This document shows positions 34,001 to 44,900 of a stretch of DNA of 64,000 nucleotides, piece after piece. The notes beneath the pieces were generated by a model. It ran no database searches. It worked only from the letters and a program-made list of their open reading frames with translations, and was not told the origin of the DNA. The translations under genes were made by a program, and so were the position numbers. Within the stretch, counting starts at the first letter, position 1. Every line of letters starts with the position of its first letter. The stretch comes from Clytia hemisphaerica (Eukaryota > Cnidaria > Hydrozoa > Leptothecata > Clytiidae), in contig CACVBU010000492.1 of assembly GCA_902728285.1 (NCBI GenBank), positions 1,554,787 to 1,618,786 on the forward strand. The letters run 5' to 3'.

Positions 34001-37000
34001 AAAAAAACTCTTGTGACGCCGTACCGTGTAAGGCAGGTACGTCACTCGCCGTACCAGATTTGTACCAGTAAATGGTCAGTGTTGAAAATAATCAAAGATT
34101 CTGAATGAATTGTTTGACCAAACAAGGCATACTAGGGTAACAATAGTGTGTTAAGGCCAAAAAATTTTCGCGCTCGCTTCGCTCGCTTTTTCCTTTCCAC
34201 AGCTTTTCTTCAATGAGACAGGGTGTCAAACTTTGGAATTTGCGTCCTCTGGTTGTACCACCTCTTTGAACCTCGCGACTTTCCAGACCATGAATTTGGG
34301 CCAAACCTCGATTTAAATTTATTCTCAAAATAAAATATATTTAGGGCCTGCGACGAAGAAATTTCGGGGGGAAACCTTAAAGCTAAGGCTTAACTTTGCA
34401 CTTACCTCCCTTAGAAAGCAAATTCAGGCAGGGTTTATACCACCGTACGCCAGAGAGGTAGTTTTTTGTAACTTTGGCGTAATAGACGGGATAGACAGGC
34501 ATTAAACATTGCCCTATGAAAGCTCCAATAGTTGCAGAGGTCTTAAAGGGTCGACGATGTCGAGAATAAGGTCAAAAAACTGCAGAAAACTTTATGTTGG
34601 CCATAAAAAGGTCAAATTTAGCCCAATAAGGTCACAATCGTTTAACAAAAGAATTAAAAACAAAATCAGCGCGTGAACGTGAAAATGGTTTTTTTTCGCG
34701 CGTGAATACGTGAATTGGCAAAAGATTTTGCGTGAATACGTGAATTGAGGGTCGCCTGGGGGGGCCTCATTTACCATCAATCATCTTTTACAGTTCTATA
34801 TATTCTGAGGCCCTACGCATTGCTAGATGCACTCTACTTTTTGAAGATGTTCTGCCCAGAATTTTAGAACTTTTCAAACGCATGCTCAATCAGGGAGCTG
34901 AAAGATCTTTCTTGCGAAAACAAATTGTAAAGTGTTTTAATAGATTTCCAGAGACTTTTATGAAATTTGGAGAATCTTTAAATGATTTTTTAGCGCAACT
35001 GCATTTTTGAAAAATTGAAACATTTTTATATGATTTATTGTATGTTAGTTTTCTCAGTCATATAGCATTAAAATAAAAGTGGCAAAGATTCTTGCCCTGG
35101 GATCAAGAAACTCGTCCCGATCGTCCCCGAAACTTTTGAAAATTGAAAATATTGGTATGGATATAGATATTGGGTACTTTTTTCCAAAAATTTGGGTTTG
35201 TATATTTTATAATCCTTGTGTAGAAATACTTAAATGAATAAATGACAAATCATTCGATCCTAATCTTATCAATCTTAATCTCATCAATCTACAAGAAACA
35301 AACAATATTTTGTTATACACTTTGTTTACTTTTAGAGGACTAGACAGTCTTCAAGATTTTTCAAGCTACAAATACCTGAAGAGGCTTTATCTCAACAAAA
35401 ACAAGGTAATCGTCAGCAATATTGCTTTATAAATGAAGTACAAAATTTTGAGGCAGATTTTAGATTATCTTATTTTGAGCATTATCTTTACACACTGTAT
35501 ACGGGAAATTGTTTAAGTAATACTTTTGATATATGACTGAATGGTATTTATATGAAATAATTTGAATATAAAAATATTTTGCTAAATAATGGCTATATGT
35601 ACATCTTTCTGTTTAGATTTTCCATTTGAGTGATGGATTAAAGTCCAACTATGCGTTAAATGAATTATATCTGCAGAACAACAAACTGATTGACATCACT
35701 GGTTGTTTAAATCACTTAACATGTCTTGAAACACTTCTTCTGCATGCAAATCAATTGACAAACTTGTCTGATGTCATTCACGAATTCCGAAATATGAAGA
35801 ACCTCAAAATACTAAGTAAGGATTACTTTTCTAAATTAAATCATCGGTTATAGTACTTCTATCGTGAATTCTCAATAATGACTTTTTACGAAAGAACAAA
35901 CTAAATAAGAGCATAAGGAGGCCTAGAGGCCAAAAATTTAAGAACAAAAATTTTTTAGACAAAAATACTCACAAAATGGTGAAAATAAGAACACAATACA
36001 TTTTAGGTTTAAAACCCGAAAAGTTAAGAAAGTCCTAAGAATTAAAAATGAATGAAAATTGATTTTACTTAGTTCAAACCAATCAACGTTTGTCTAATTA
36101 ACCCTTCAGATCTATTCAACAATCCACTTGCCCAAGAATATGACTATCGAAGTTTTGTCATTCAAAATATCACATCTCTCAAGTTATTCGACAGGAAAGG
36201 TACAAGATTTTAAAATAATCAAATTCTTAACTATTTTGACACCTTTTTTAGAAATCTAGTCTTGATACAACTTAAAGAAGAATCTAAACTGCAATGTGTT
36301 TTTATAAGATTTTAAATTATATCTCTAACAGTCACGTCCACCATCAGTGAAAAAGTAAAAGCTTCATGTAAAAAAAAACTTTTTGTTGTAAAAGTCTAAA
36401 AGTCTCACCTTAGAAATAATCGTTTTTATCTTCGTTAAGATGTGGAGAAAGAACGTGACAAAATATCAAAACAGGATAGTCTAGACAAAAAACAGAACAT
36501 AGCGTTTGGAACTCGTGTCCCTAAACCAAAAAAGATCACTGGGAATGAACTACCGCAAGACAGAACTATTAAAGGTATGATATGATGTCTTTAATCTTCA
36601 ATACTAAAAAGTTGACGATGGACGCGCGAAATTACAATGGCATTCACTTTGTCTAATACACTTCCTCTCTAACTCAAATTTATTTTGTACTTTCGAATGG
36701 AACCAGCTTGATTTTACAAGCTTTACCTACTTTAAGACTGTTTTTATCTCCGTCTACAGAATTCAGTGAATATGATTACGAGCTGGCTAAACTGGAATCC
36801 ACGACCACCAAAGAGCAGTAAGTTTTTTTCAATTTTTTGAAAGAAACCTCATGGTCAAGATATCTATAAAACTACTTGTTACTTACATATCTGAAGACTG
36901 CAGCGAGCAAAAATCGAAAATAAAAAACACGATAAAATATCAACAAAATGAATCTACACCCATACAATTCTGTTTTATATGAAGTATCTCACTTGTCTTT

Positions 37001-37658
37001 AAAGCAGATTTTGCTTTTTTTGGAAGATCATTTTGAGTTCGGGATTCATAACGATTACAAAGAGAAACAAACTTCTCACGTTTTAACACTAATTTCAAAA
37101 ACTTGGCAATACTTTTTATTGTGAAGTAAAAATTAACAAGGATGTTGGATCTCGAAACTTTCATCTACAACTTTCGTCGCGAGCCTTCCTACAGTTTGGT
37201 TAAAGCTGCCCCCTTTATCCTGATTATTCCTAAAGTTGTCAGGAATAACCTTCTAGGACAGGGTTTAAGGTATTTTAGAAATCCTTGCTATTAATTCATC
37301 CCAATCCTGATCGACCCTCAGGTATAGCATTAGCTTTTTCAGTAAATTTTGCAATGAAGACTTTTTAAACACCTAGTTAGTGTAAAGGTTAGATTGGTAA
37401 TTCTTTTTGCGGATGTGTTGGGGTCCGTATATTGAAGTGGTGATCAAATTATTTAGATACAGAAGTACCTTGACAAGAGAAGAAATTCTTAATTATGAAA
37501 CGAATAGGCGTTTACATAACTGTGCAACCATGCAATATCGAACGTTGAACTGGGAACAAGTTATGAAGTCACGTGACAAAACATTCGAATCAACTTCATC
37601 ATCTTCTGGTGAACAAGATAATAATCCTGAAGTCATTGTCTGTAATATATCGAAATGA
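28095..37658 (+). CDS. LRRC72: LRRC72, leucine-rich repeat-containing protein 72, 8 exons
   Basis: Exons: 28095-28138, 28186-28272, 35336-35405, 35617-35815, 36110-36199, 36440-36574, 36760-36817, 37457-37658. Phases agree throughout and give 294 residues; human LRRC72 is of about the same size. Landmarks match the family in order: VDEIFLTERGL, YLKRLYLNKNK, ALNELYLQNNKLIDI, LETLLLHANQLTNL, LKILNLFNNPLAQEYDYR, LKLFDRK and NIAFG, then a C-terminal TMQYRTLNWEQV. There are three to four LRRs (residues about 45-140) with an LRR-cap-like end and a charged tail. The function is little known; family expression points to ciliated cells, which is background knowledge. Exon 1 uses the better donor GTATTT; exon 8 has a second in-frame acceptor at 37463. 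Intron 2 (7 kb) carries the LINE. Confidence 0.85.
28827..29175. repeat. ATCGA-word foldback element
   Basis: An arm starting CCAGACGATCTCAATC (28827) is repeated as its reverse complement ending GATTGAGATCGTCTGG (about 29175); about 110 bp of each arm pair. A third partial copy of the arm start (CCAGACGATCTCAATCGAAC) lies at about 28981. The whole 350 bp is built of AATCGA and TTCGAT words, giving an exceptional density of TCGA. It has no coding potential and lies in LRRC72 intron 2. Confidence 0.75.
29247..29293. repeat. T-rich (T8-10 G) microsatellite
   Basis: Runs of 8-10 T separated by single G repeat four to five times. This is simple-sequence DNA in LRRC72 intron 2. Confidence 0.8.
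29298..29957 (+). mobile_element. Possible 3' end of a second, truncated LINE
   Basis: A GC-richer stretch with self-complementary GGCCGTCCCGTTGCGGGAGGCC is followed by about 500 bp of T/G-rich DNA ending GAATGCCACATAAATTATTATT and an (ATT)n tail. Structured 3' untranslated DNA with a microsatellite tail is typical of non-LTR elements. The tail abuts the tail of the minus-strand LINE, so the two would be tail to tail. No coding part remains. This is an inference. Confidence 0.4.
30284..31987 (-). pseudogene. LINE reverse transcriptase domain
   Basis: A 567-codon open frame carries reverse-transcriptase blocks in order: ENYRPISILPILSKLLER, QFGFRKRRST, FLDLSKAFDTMGHS, GVPQGSILGPLLF and the catalytic IIQYADDTVIYFG, then the thumb and C-terminal region. 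All core residues are kept, so this part is the best preserved of the element. The true upstream frame continues in another frame from about 31900, showing a frameshift, so the first residues of this open frame are not native. Confidence 0.9.
31884..33382 (-). pseudogene. LINE N-terminus and APE endonuclease, broken
   Basis: The frame from ATG 33382 gives a hydrophobic signal-like start (MKMAALRAVMLVLS), a second hydrophobic run LALYLLLLIAGDVETCPGP ending in a 2A-like motif (residues 77-85), then endonuclease blocks NIRGL and SETHL. After a frameshift near 32860 the chain continues with ENIYIEIFVKKTKSF, MGDFNVNYDN and LSDHDF (catalytic Asp/His box). An in-frame TGA at 32226 interrupts it, and coding sense resumes as MNIRDKLERKARGSK. 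No product is expected from this copy. Confidence 0.8.
33399..34768. mobile_element. TIR element with GCGTGAATACGTGAAT subterminal repeats
   Basis: The ends are GGGGCTCCCCCAGG and CCTGGGGGGGCCTC, with a 6-bp target duplication ATTTAC at 33393-33398 and 34769-34774. Subterminal words GCGTGAATACGTGAATTG and GCGTGAACGTGAAAA occur several times near each end in inverted orientation. No transposase frame is visible. It sits at the 5' end of the LINE, in LRRC72 intron 2. Confidence 0.65.
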
Positions 37659-38451
37659 ATTTGTATTTTATTGTACAGTACATAATTTAAAAAGAGCGAT
37701 GTGGATATTTTTGTAATTTGTGAGGTATTCTTTGATTTCCCCTTTCATTAATAACTGAGTAATACAACCTCGCCATGGCGTTCTACTTTATGACGTCATT
37801 GTCCCTACATGTTTCTTGATTGCCATACAGAGTATAGCTTAGAAACATTCGGGTGTAAGGGACGCATATCGAAAATCGATAAACCGACAAGAATGAGGCC
37901 AGAACAAATCAGCCCAAGCCTAATCTCGTGATTTCTAAAACTCATAAGCGTGAAAAATTTTCCCAAACTATCGGATTTTGCTGAAATTTGGCACATATCA
38001 AGAATCTCTTCCTAAAAATTAGTAGGGGTTTTAGAATAATTTGAAAGATACGAGCCAGTAGTACGGTTAGCAATTTGGTGATATCGTTTGCTTACTCATC
38101 AATTTTAATTTACAAGCTTTTTCACATTGGATTGACACGGATGTGGAACAAGATTGGTCAGAAAGAAGAAAAGAAAAACACTTCTTTGTTTATATCAGCA
38201 TAATATAACAATAGGCAGACACTGAAATATGTGTCTGATATGAAACGGGAACACTTATGTAAAAATAAAACTTTTAGATTAAAAGATTTATATCTTGTGC
38301 ATGGCAAATGTAAAAATACAGTATATATAAAACACTTAATGGGGTGCAATTAACACAGTCAAGTTAAGAGTGTAAGCAAATCAAGATGCGGTGAATTTCA
38401 TTTTTTACCAATGGTACATTCTAAGGTGCAACCACTGGGTCCACAAATGCA

Positions 38452-39465
38452 TCATGTACTTGATCTTCTTCGTCTTCGTCCCCACCATGCTTTAGCTTTA
38501 GCATCTCTTTTAATGGATAACTCTTCGTCATTTTCATCAAAGTCATCCAAATCTTCATCCTCGACTTCTTTGTCCATCCCTGAATAATTAAGTGGTAAAC
38601 TTATTTCTCTTTCATACAGTCAATCCCATTAGACTAGAAAAGATCATCGCATATACTTTCAATAGCCGTAGCTCAAGAAGAGAGAAAGAGTTGAAATACC
38701 TTACTAATGATATACATAAAACTATCTTGCAAATAGACTGCAGCTCATTGGCATTTTATGGTATAAAGTTTTAACAAGTCTTTCTTTTCAATATTGACAT
38801 TTTTCTCTTTGCTTCTTGCAAACTCGACTCCGCAATCAAGAAAATTTACCATACCTTTTAAAACATCTCTGACAGTTTCTTTTATAACTTCTTTAAGTTC
38901 TCTTTTCTTTTCATCTTTTCTGTTAGGATGGTGATAGCCTAAAAAAATATAGTTTATTAAGTTTGGCTGTGAGATAAACCATGCTAAATAGGGAGCCCTT
39001 CCCAATGGAAAAATATATTGTCCCCGGTGCAAAATTATCCCCCAATTTTTGTCCCCGCACTGAAAATAATCAAATAAACCAATCCTCGCTGCAAAATATT
39101 TTAAATTTTTCCCATCCCTAATGAATTTTCTGACTTTAAAACAAAAGAATTGAAATCCCCATTCATAAAAAATATGTGAATATTATCCCCATCGAGTTTC
39201 AGTCTGTTATTTCTATCCCCACTGGCTGAAAAAATCCTACCGGGTCTGTGAGCAAGATGTATAGGTGTATAGAGCAGAGATCACTATATCCGAAACTGAT
39301 TTCCAGACAAATTTTAGATTTAATTATCTGTCGAAATTTGATCAAATTTTCAAGAAAATAAAATCGTGCGATCAACACTGGCAAAAGAACAAACAAAAAA
39401 TCCTCACCAAGAACAGTACAGCAAATCAAAGTCAGCAACAACAGATTTGCCAAAATGACCTTCAT
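38452..39465 (-). CDS. Putative secreted peptide precursor: signal, basic and acidic segments, KR site, WWG-poly-Arg
   Basis: Exons: 39408-39465, 38855-38938, 38452-38579; phases agree and give 89 residues. Residues 1-20, MKVILANLLLLTLICCTVLG, form a clear signal peptide. Residues 21-48 are basic and helical (YHHPNRKDEKKRELKEVIK and on). Residues 49-69 are strongly acidic (about 14 Asp/Glu). Then comes a KR convertase site followed by DAKAKAWWG and five Arg. The layout fits an antimicrobial precursor with an acidic pro-part, as in Hydra arminins, or a neuropeptide precursor: Gly before Arg is an amidation signal, so a peptide ending Trp-Trp-amide is possible. I recognise no homologue. Exon 2 could instead read through its weak donor to a stop at 38742. 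The start codon lies about 100 bp from the TTAA element at 39569. Confidence 0.6.
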
Positions 39466-39568
39466 CTTATCCTATTTTAGGACGTTGCTACTATTTTTTG
39501 CTTTTAACTTTGTTTTGATCAATCCTTCGAATAGTAATCCTTTCGACTTTTTGCCAGAGATGATTTAA

Positions 39569-40279
39569 GGGCTCTGACCATAGTCAGAAAATACATTTTA
39601 GTATCTGAATATAAAAGTTATGTTTTAGATTCTTTAACACTTTTAACAAAGAATTGCCTTTATAAATTGCTTTTTAATCAAACCCCTTAAGAGTAATTAA
39701 GAACTTAATTGCAAAAATGACGTTATGAACTTTAAAAAGACGTTAATAATATGTTGCATCACCTTCTTTTATAAAAAGTGCTAAGTTTTAATGGGTAATT
39801 AAGCTTTTTGTTTCGAACTTTTTTCAAATTTTCCGCAAAGAATTGAACTATTTTAAATTTTGCGGAAAATGTTTCTAAAAAGATGTGTCAAAAGTTATGA
39901 ATGTGTTTTTAAGCAAAATCCAGATGGAAAATTGATGAAAAACCACTATTTTGAAGATTTCGAGACAAAGAAGCATTTACAAAAATTTTCCGCAAAAATT
40001 TTTATTGTTCGGTAAAAGATACACCATCTACTACGAAAATTTTTTCAAAATGTTTTTTCTTCGCCGAAACTAAGCTCTTCAAAGTTGAAACAATCTTCCT
40101 CGCAAAAGTCTTCATTTTCTTCTTCATCAAATTTTTTCAATGAAATTTTTGAATTTTCAGATTCAGGAATAGTTTGTCTAACAGAAAATATAAAATATGC
40201 CATATTTTTGTTGGTTACATCAGTCAGAAAACACATTTTAAACACGGCAATTATGAAAAATTCACTATGGTCAGAGCCC
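39569..40279. mobile_element. piggyBac-type (TTAA) miniature element
   Basis: The ends are GGGCTCTGACCATAGT and its perfect complement, each flanked by TTAA (39565-39568 and 40280-40283), the piggyBac target signature. Short inner similarity follows (TCAGAAAATACATTTTA against TCAGAAAACACATTTTA, both reading forward). The minus strand holds an acidic open stretch (FDEEENEDFCEEDCFNFEEL, ending at 40045) preceded by a possible acceptor. I cannot say whether that is a transposase remnant or chance. Confidence 0.65.
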
Positions 40280-40283
40280 TTAA

Positions 40284-41956
40284 ACACGGTACTTTCACAT
40301 CACCACTTTTATACTAAACAAAATCTTCCTCTTTCACAAAGAAACCCCCGTGCTGGAGAAGATACAAAAATAACCACAATAGTTTAGATTTTTAATTGAC
40401 GGTTCCTGATAACTTTATTAAGGCTTAATTTGTTTTTCGATAAGTACTAGCTGCCGGTTTATGCCACCGCATGGAGTCGGAGGATAATATTCAAAAGCCT
40501 GAAATGCTAATTTCTTAAAATCAGTGTTTTTCATTTGTAATTGTGCGTAAATTCGATTAATGGTGATAGTCGGGTTCGATTTCCTGATCTTTCCGGTTCG
40601 ATTTCCCGATTTGGTTTGCGCTCGCACTTACTAGAAGATATACTCTTTTAAATTTTATGTTACATTTATTAAGAAAGGCTGACCACGATAAAGATAATAA
40701 TGGTTTGCTATTCAAAAATGACAATTACCGGAGTTTGCAGCCGTCATTACGGCTGTTTTATTTGTTTTAAAATTACATATGGCACGGATTGATAGGAGTA
40801 AGGCAAAAGAAAAAAAATAAGATGGGAACGTGTTTTCGCTTTCCATAAAAAAAATTATCTTAGATTTTAACGTTTTTCTAATAAATGTCAACGATTCACT
40901 TCATCGTTCCGTTGCGGTGGCATTTTAATGAGACATACATCTTACCTTATAATTAAATCGGTTCATTTGTGCGGAGGAGCAACAATTAGTCAGTATAATT
41001 GTTTGTGCAAATCGTTTGAGTACTCGAGTTGTATTAGTATAAATGCTTGCAATGCTACCAAAAAATGATTTTTTATTGTTACCAAAAAGAAAAGCTACTT
41101 TACTGAATTCCTCTCGAAATTTTGAGATTTGCAGGAAAAACTTAAATTTCCGTCTTGTTCTGGTAGAACCACAATTCGCTAGCGTCAAAGTCGAAATTTC
41201 TTTTTTTTTATGATTTATTTTTAAGGTGTTGGGGATTTTTTAATCAGGGAAATAGGGCCACTGTAAACATCACTGGACTATACAATTTTACTTATTTTCA
41301 AAGGACTGAAAAATATTGATGAAGTTGTCTTTTGAAAAAAAAATTAATAAAAAATCAAACAAATCTTTATAAAATATATAATTTGCTATAATTTGAGAGT
41401 GTTTTCAAATTTAACCGACATATTGGGGCAAATACTGTTAATCGGAGCTTAACTCTTTCGCTTTCACTTCTAAAGTAATCCTACTCCGAACTCTCAATTC
41501 GATTACCATGCGTTCATGTGTGCGTGTTTTTTTCTGCAACGGAGACGGTTGAGACGACGATAAACAAGCATTTTAATTTGGCGGGTCAAAAATCCAAATC
41601 GCTCCAATCAATTTGCAATCCTCAAAAGTGTAAAATAAACTCGTTAGTATCTGCGACGCTCTAAGTACTATACACAAGACTGTTCTAGCACTGATATCAA
41701 AGATTGAAAAAATTTATTCATGGTTGTAAAAAAGTGGTTTAAACTGTCATCTAAAACGAAATTTTCGACCTGACGTTTTCTTAATTTTATATATTTGTAT
41801 TAAGAAGATATAAGCAACTTAAGAAGATATTTACAAAATTACAAACTCGATGAAGAAAACACTTTACAGGACAGTAACTTTATTTTGTCAGCCTTTAGGT
41901 CCAAATTATTACCAGATTTCCCCAAACATTACATTTTTTAGATGCTTTTCCATTTC
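40284..41956. other. Intergenic stretch without recognisable features
   Basis: AT-rich DNA between the TTAA element and the stop codon of the first p67phox-like gene. Part is probably that gene's 3' untranslated region. Only short, uninformative open frames are present. Confidence 0.5.
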
Positions 41957-44900
41957 TTAAGAGTCAGGAAAACATAAGAGCTTCTTGGGTTTGGAGACAT
42001 CTTTATCAAAGAATTTGTTCAATCGTTTGTCCGTCAACGTTTGTTGTCTACCGAGGTCATCGTTGAAGCTTCAGAGAAGAAGGAGAAAATAATAATTATT
42101 ATTATTAACAAATTTGATAGATGGGCCCTAGAAGAATAATTTTTTCAGAGCACTTCTTATATAGAGGCTGTACAACCTTAATCAAACGCTCAATTTTCTA
42201 TAAATTTCATGTATTACTCAGAGTTATTCTTAATTTTTGAAATTTGTCAAAAAATTTTAATAATGAAAATTAGTCATCATTTTGAGAATATCTTTCCAAC
42301 GGTTGTTTGTTTCTCGTTGTACAGTCAGTGTAGAAAATAGTTTATTATGACCCTTTAAGTATAATTGTTATTAATAACCATCTTACCACAACTCGATATC
42401 ATCAGGAACACTTTGAGATTTGACCAACTCGGTCACTTCGTTCAACGTTAATCCATCAGGGATTTTGATCTTCTTGACAAATGTGTATTGTATTTCAACA
42501 TCATATTCTAATGAATTGCCACCGTTCATTGTTGGTGAAGTGACTTTCGCTGAAGGTTGAACCGTTTTCTAAAAGAAATTAATTTTTGTAGAGTGCATGG
42601 TGTTGGATAAGATAATTTACCAATTGTTACTGAGCGTTTTTTAAAGTTTTATTTTTTAAGTAATATGGTTCATCAAAATATTCCCAACGTTGTGCACTAG
42701 CTGAGTTCTCATGAATAAATGGAGTTAAAGGATTAGATGATTGAATTTCAAAAAACAACGTCAGAAAAACACAGGTCACATAATAGCTATATCTTACCTT
42801 TGGAAGTTGAATATCTACAAATCCAGGAGGGAGCGTGGCTGATTGCCTCTTCAATACTGCACTTAACTCCTTCTTCAAATCTTTCTCCTGCATTGAGCTT
42901 TCTGGTGATTTAGGAAAAAATTTTCGTGGTGGAGCCGAAACCACACCGGGTGGATCAAGTGTTGGTGACGGTGGCAAATCTGCGTTGGCTGGTGGTGGTG
43001 GTGGTTTACGGGCGGGTTTTTGGGCGTTACTTCCACGCCTTTGGCGCGGTGGAGATTGGTTTATATTGTTTAATGGCGATGATTCTTCTTCTTTGCTTTC
43101 ACTGTTTCGTTTAGGAAGAATGGGCGGCGGGCGGGGCGGTCTGTATTTGTAATCAGAGCTATCAATGTCTTCATAAAGTTCACCGCCATCGTCTCCATCC
43201 ATTATCAGATCATTGTAATTCTCATCGGGTTCACGTGGAAGACTTCTTTGAGGAGCTTGAAACTCTCCTTGTTGCCATGGTGGTAAAACTCCAGGTGGTT
43301 TCTTGTGCGGCGGTTTGGCGGGAGGGCTGTCTTCTTGAGGCGGGGGTGGAGGAGGCTTGCTTTTGTTCGATCGTGAGTATGTCGGTGGAGGGTCCTCTAT
43401 AGACATTGATCGACGTTGTCCAGGTCTCGGTGATGGTTGTTTTTCGTTGGGTTGTTCGTCTGTTATGGAGGGTAGTCTTGGTAGACCACTGCGTGCAGGC
43501 GGGACTGGATTTGTCGGCATGCTTGGGAGGATTTTAGGTGGAGGTAAGTTAAATTTACGATCATTCTGCATTGTTGGAAGACTCTTTGGAGGAGGAAGAC
43601 TTGCTTTTCTTTGTGGCTCTTCATCAGCCTGTACATTTGAAGAGTTGAAATTTCTTGGCAATGAGCTCGGAGGGCGTGGTGATTTCTGTGGAATATTTGG
43701 GGTGGAGCTCGTATCATCGGTTCTTGATGTAGAACGGGGTGGAGGGCGTTTGGGTGTAAAATCAACATCATTTTGCTGTATAGGACTTTTTGGTAACATT
43801 TTTGGAGGTCGCGGGGTTGGACGGAGTGAAGATTTCCTTTCGATATCTTTCAAATCTGTCATGAGTTTCTTTCGAGTCTCTGACGGTTTCTTGAACTGAA
43901 AGCAAAAGAATTATACATTGATAGAACCAAGTTTCTCAGGTGATACACAGAAAACATACTGGAAACGATGAAGTGTTGTTCGTACTTACGTCGTCTCTCC
44001 TGTTTTTGACACCAGAAAAACATGCGTATATCTCATCGTTGTTTTGCGTTGATATGACCTGCAAGACAAATATTGAAAGTTGAGAATCAAAGGATTTGTG
44101 AAAATATAAGAATCGACGGGAAGGGCACGTTGTTTCAGGTCTGTATGAATATTATAACACTCCTCTTCCCACAGATCCGAAAGGATTTTTGTGGGTGTGA
44201 AAATAATAACGGACCAAAACTCGATGGGGGATTGGTATTCCCATGTTTTTACTGACTGGAGATTTGAATTCCATCGCTTTCGAGTCAGAAATTTCAGTGC
44301 GGATGGAGAAAATACCACACTATTTTGCAGTGAGGATTTGCTTATCTGATTATTTTCAGCGGGAACAAAATTAGAGTATATTTTTCCACTGGAGACGATA
44401 TTTTAGCCAATTTTTTCAGAGAGAAGGGTTTCCCAGTGGTTCTTCGAGAAGGGGGTGTATTATAAAAATTCGATTTTAGAAACTCTCGAGAGGCTCCAAA
44501 GTTTTTAGATGAAATAAGTTGATAACGTTCAAATAGTATTCATTGAAGCATTTTTAATACGTTATATGGACGTTGTGAACGTTAGACGTTGAAACAACGT
44601 TGTGTGCCAGCTGGGAAGCATTTTTAATAGAATTTCTTGTTATAAGAAAGAGTCGAGACACACTTACCTGAGCTGTGCCCAGATAATCTTTGCGCTTGAG
44701 ATTTTTGACGGCTGCTTTTGGTGGACGAAAGATTTCACTTTGTGGAGGAATGAATGGATTGATGGGATAACCAGACTGGTGAAGAAGAAATTGAAAAAGG
44801 TTCAATGTTTTCAGAAGATCAAATAAAACATTTATGTCAAGGCTTTACAGTAAAGAAAACACATTTTACGCTACATCATACAACTTTCGACTCTAACACT

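Noticed and set aside
40045-40287. Second secreted-peptide gene with an acidic C-terminus
   Set aside because: The acidic frame lies inside a TTAA-bounded element, and no signal-peptide exon with matching phase was found upstream.
40925-41188. Minus-strand 87-codon frame as a gene
   Set aside because: No domain, no signal peptide, no convincing splice context; composition is like surrounding non-coding DNA.
42835-43899. Long plus-strand Gly/Val-rich open frames opposite the proline-rich exon of p67phox-like gene A
   Set aside because: They mirror CCN proline codons on the minus strand, lack splice support and have no recognisable domain; the minus-strand frame fits the gene model.
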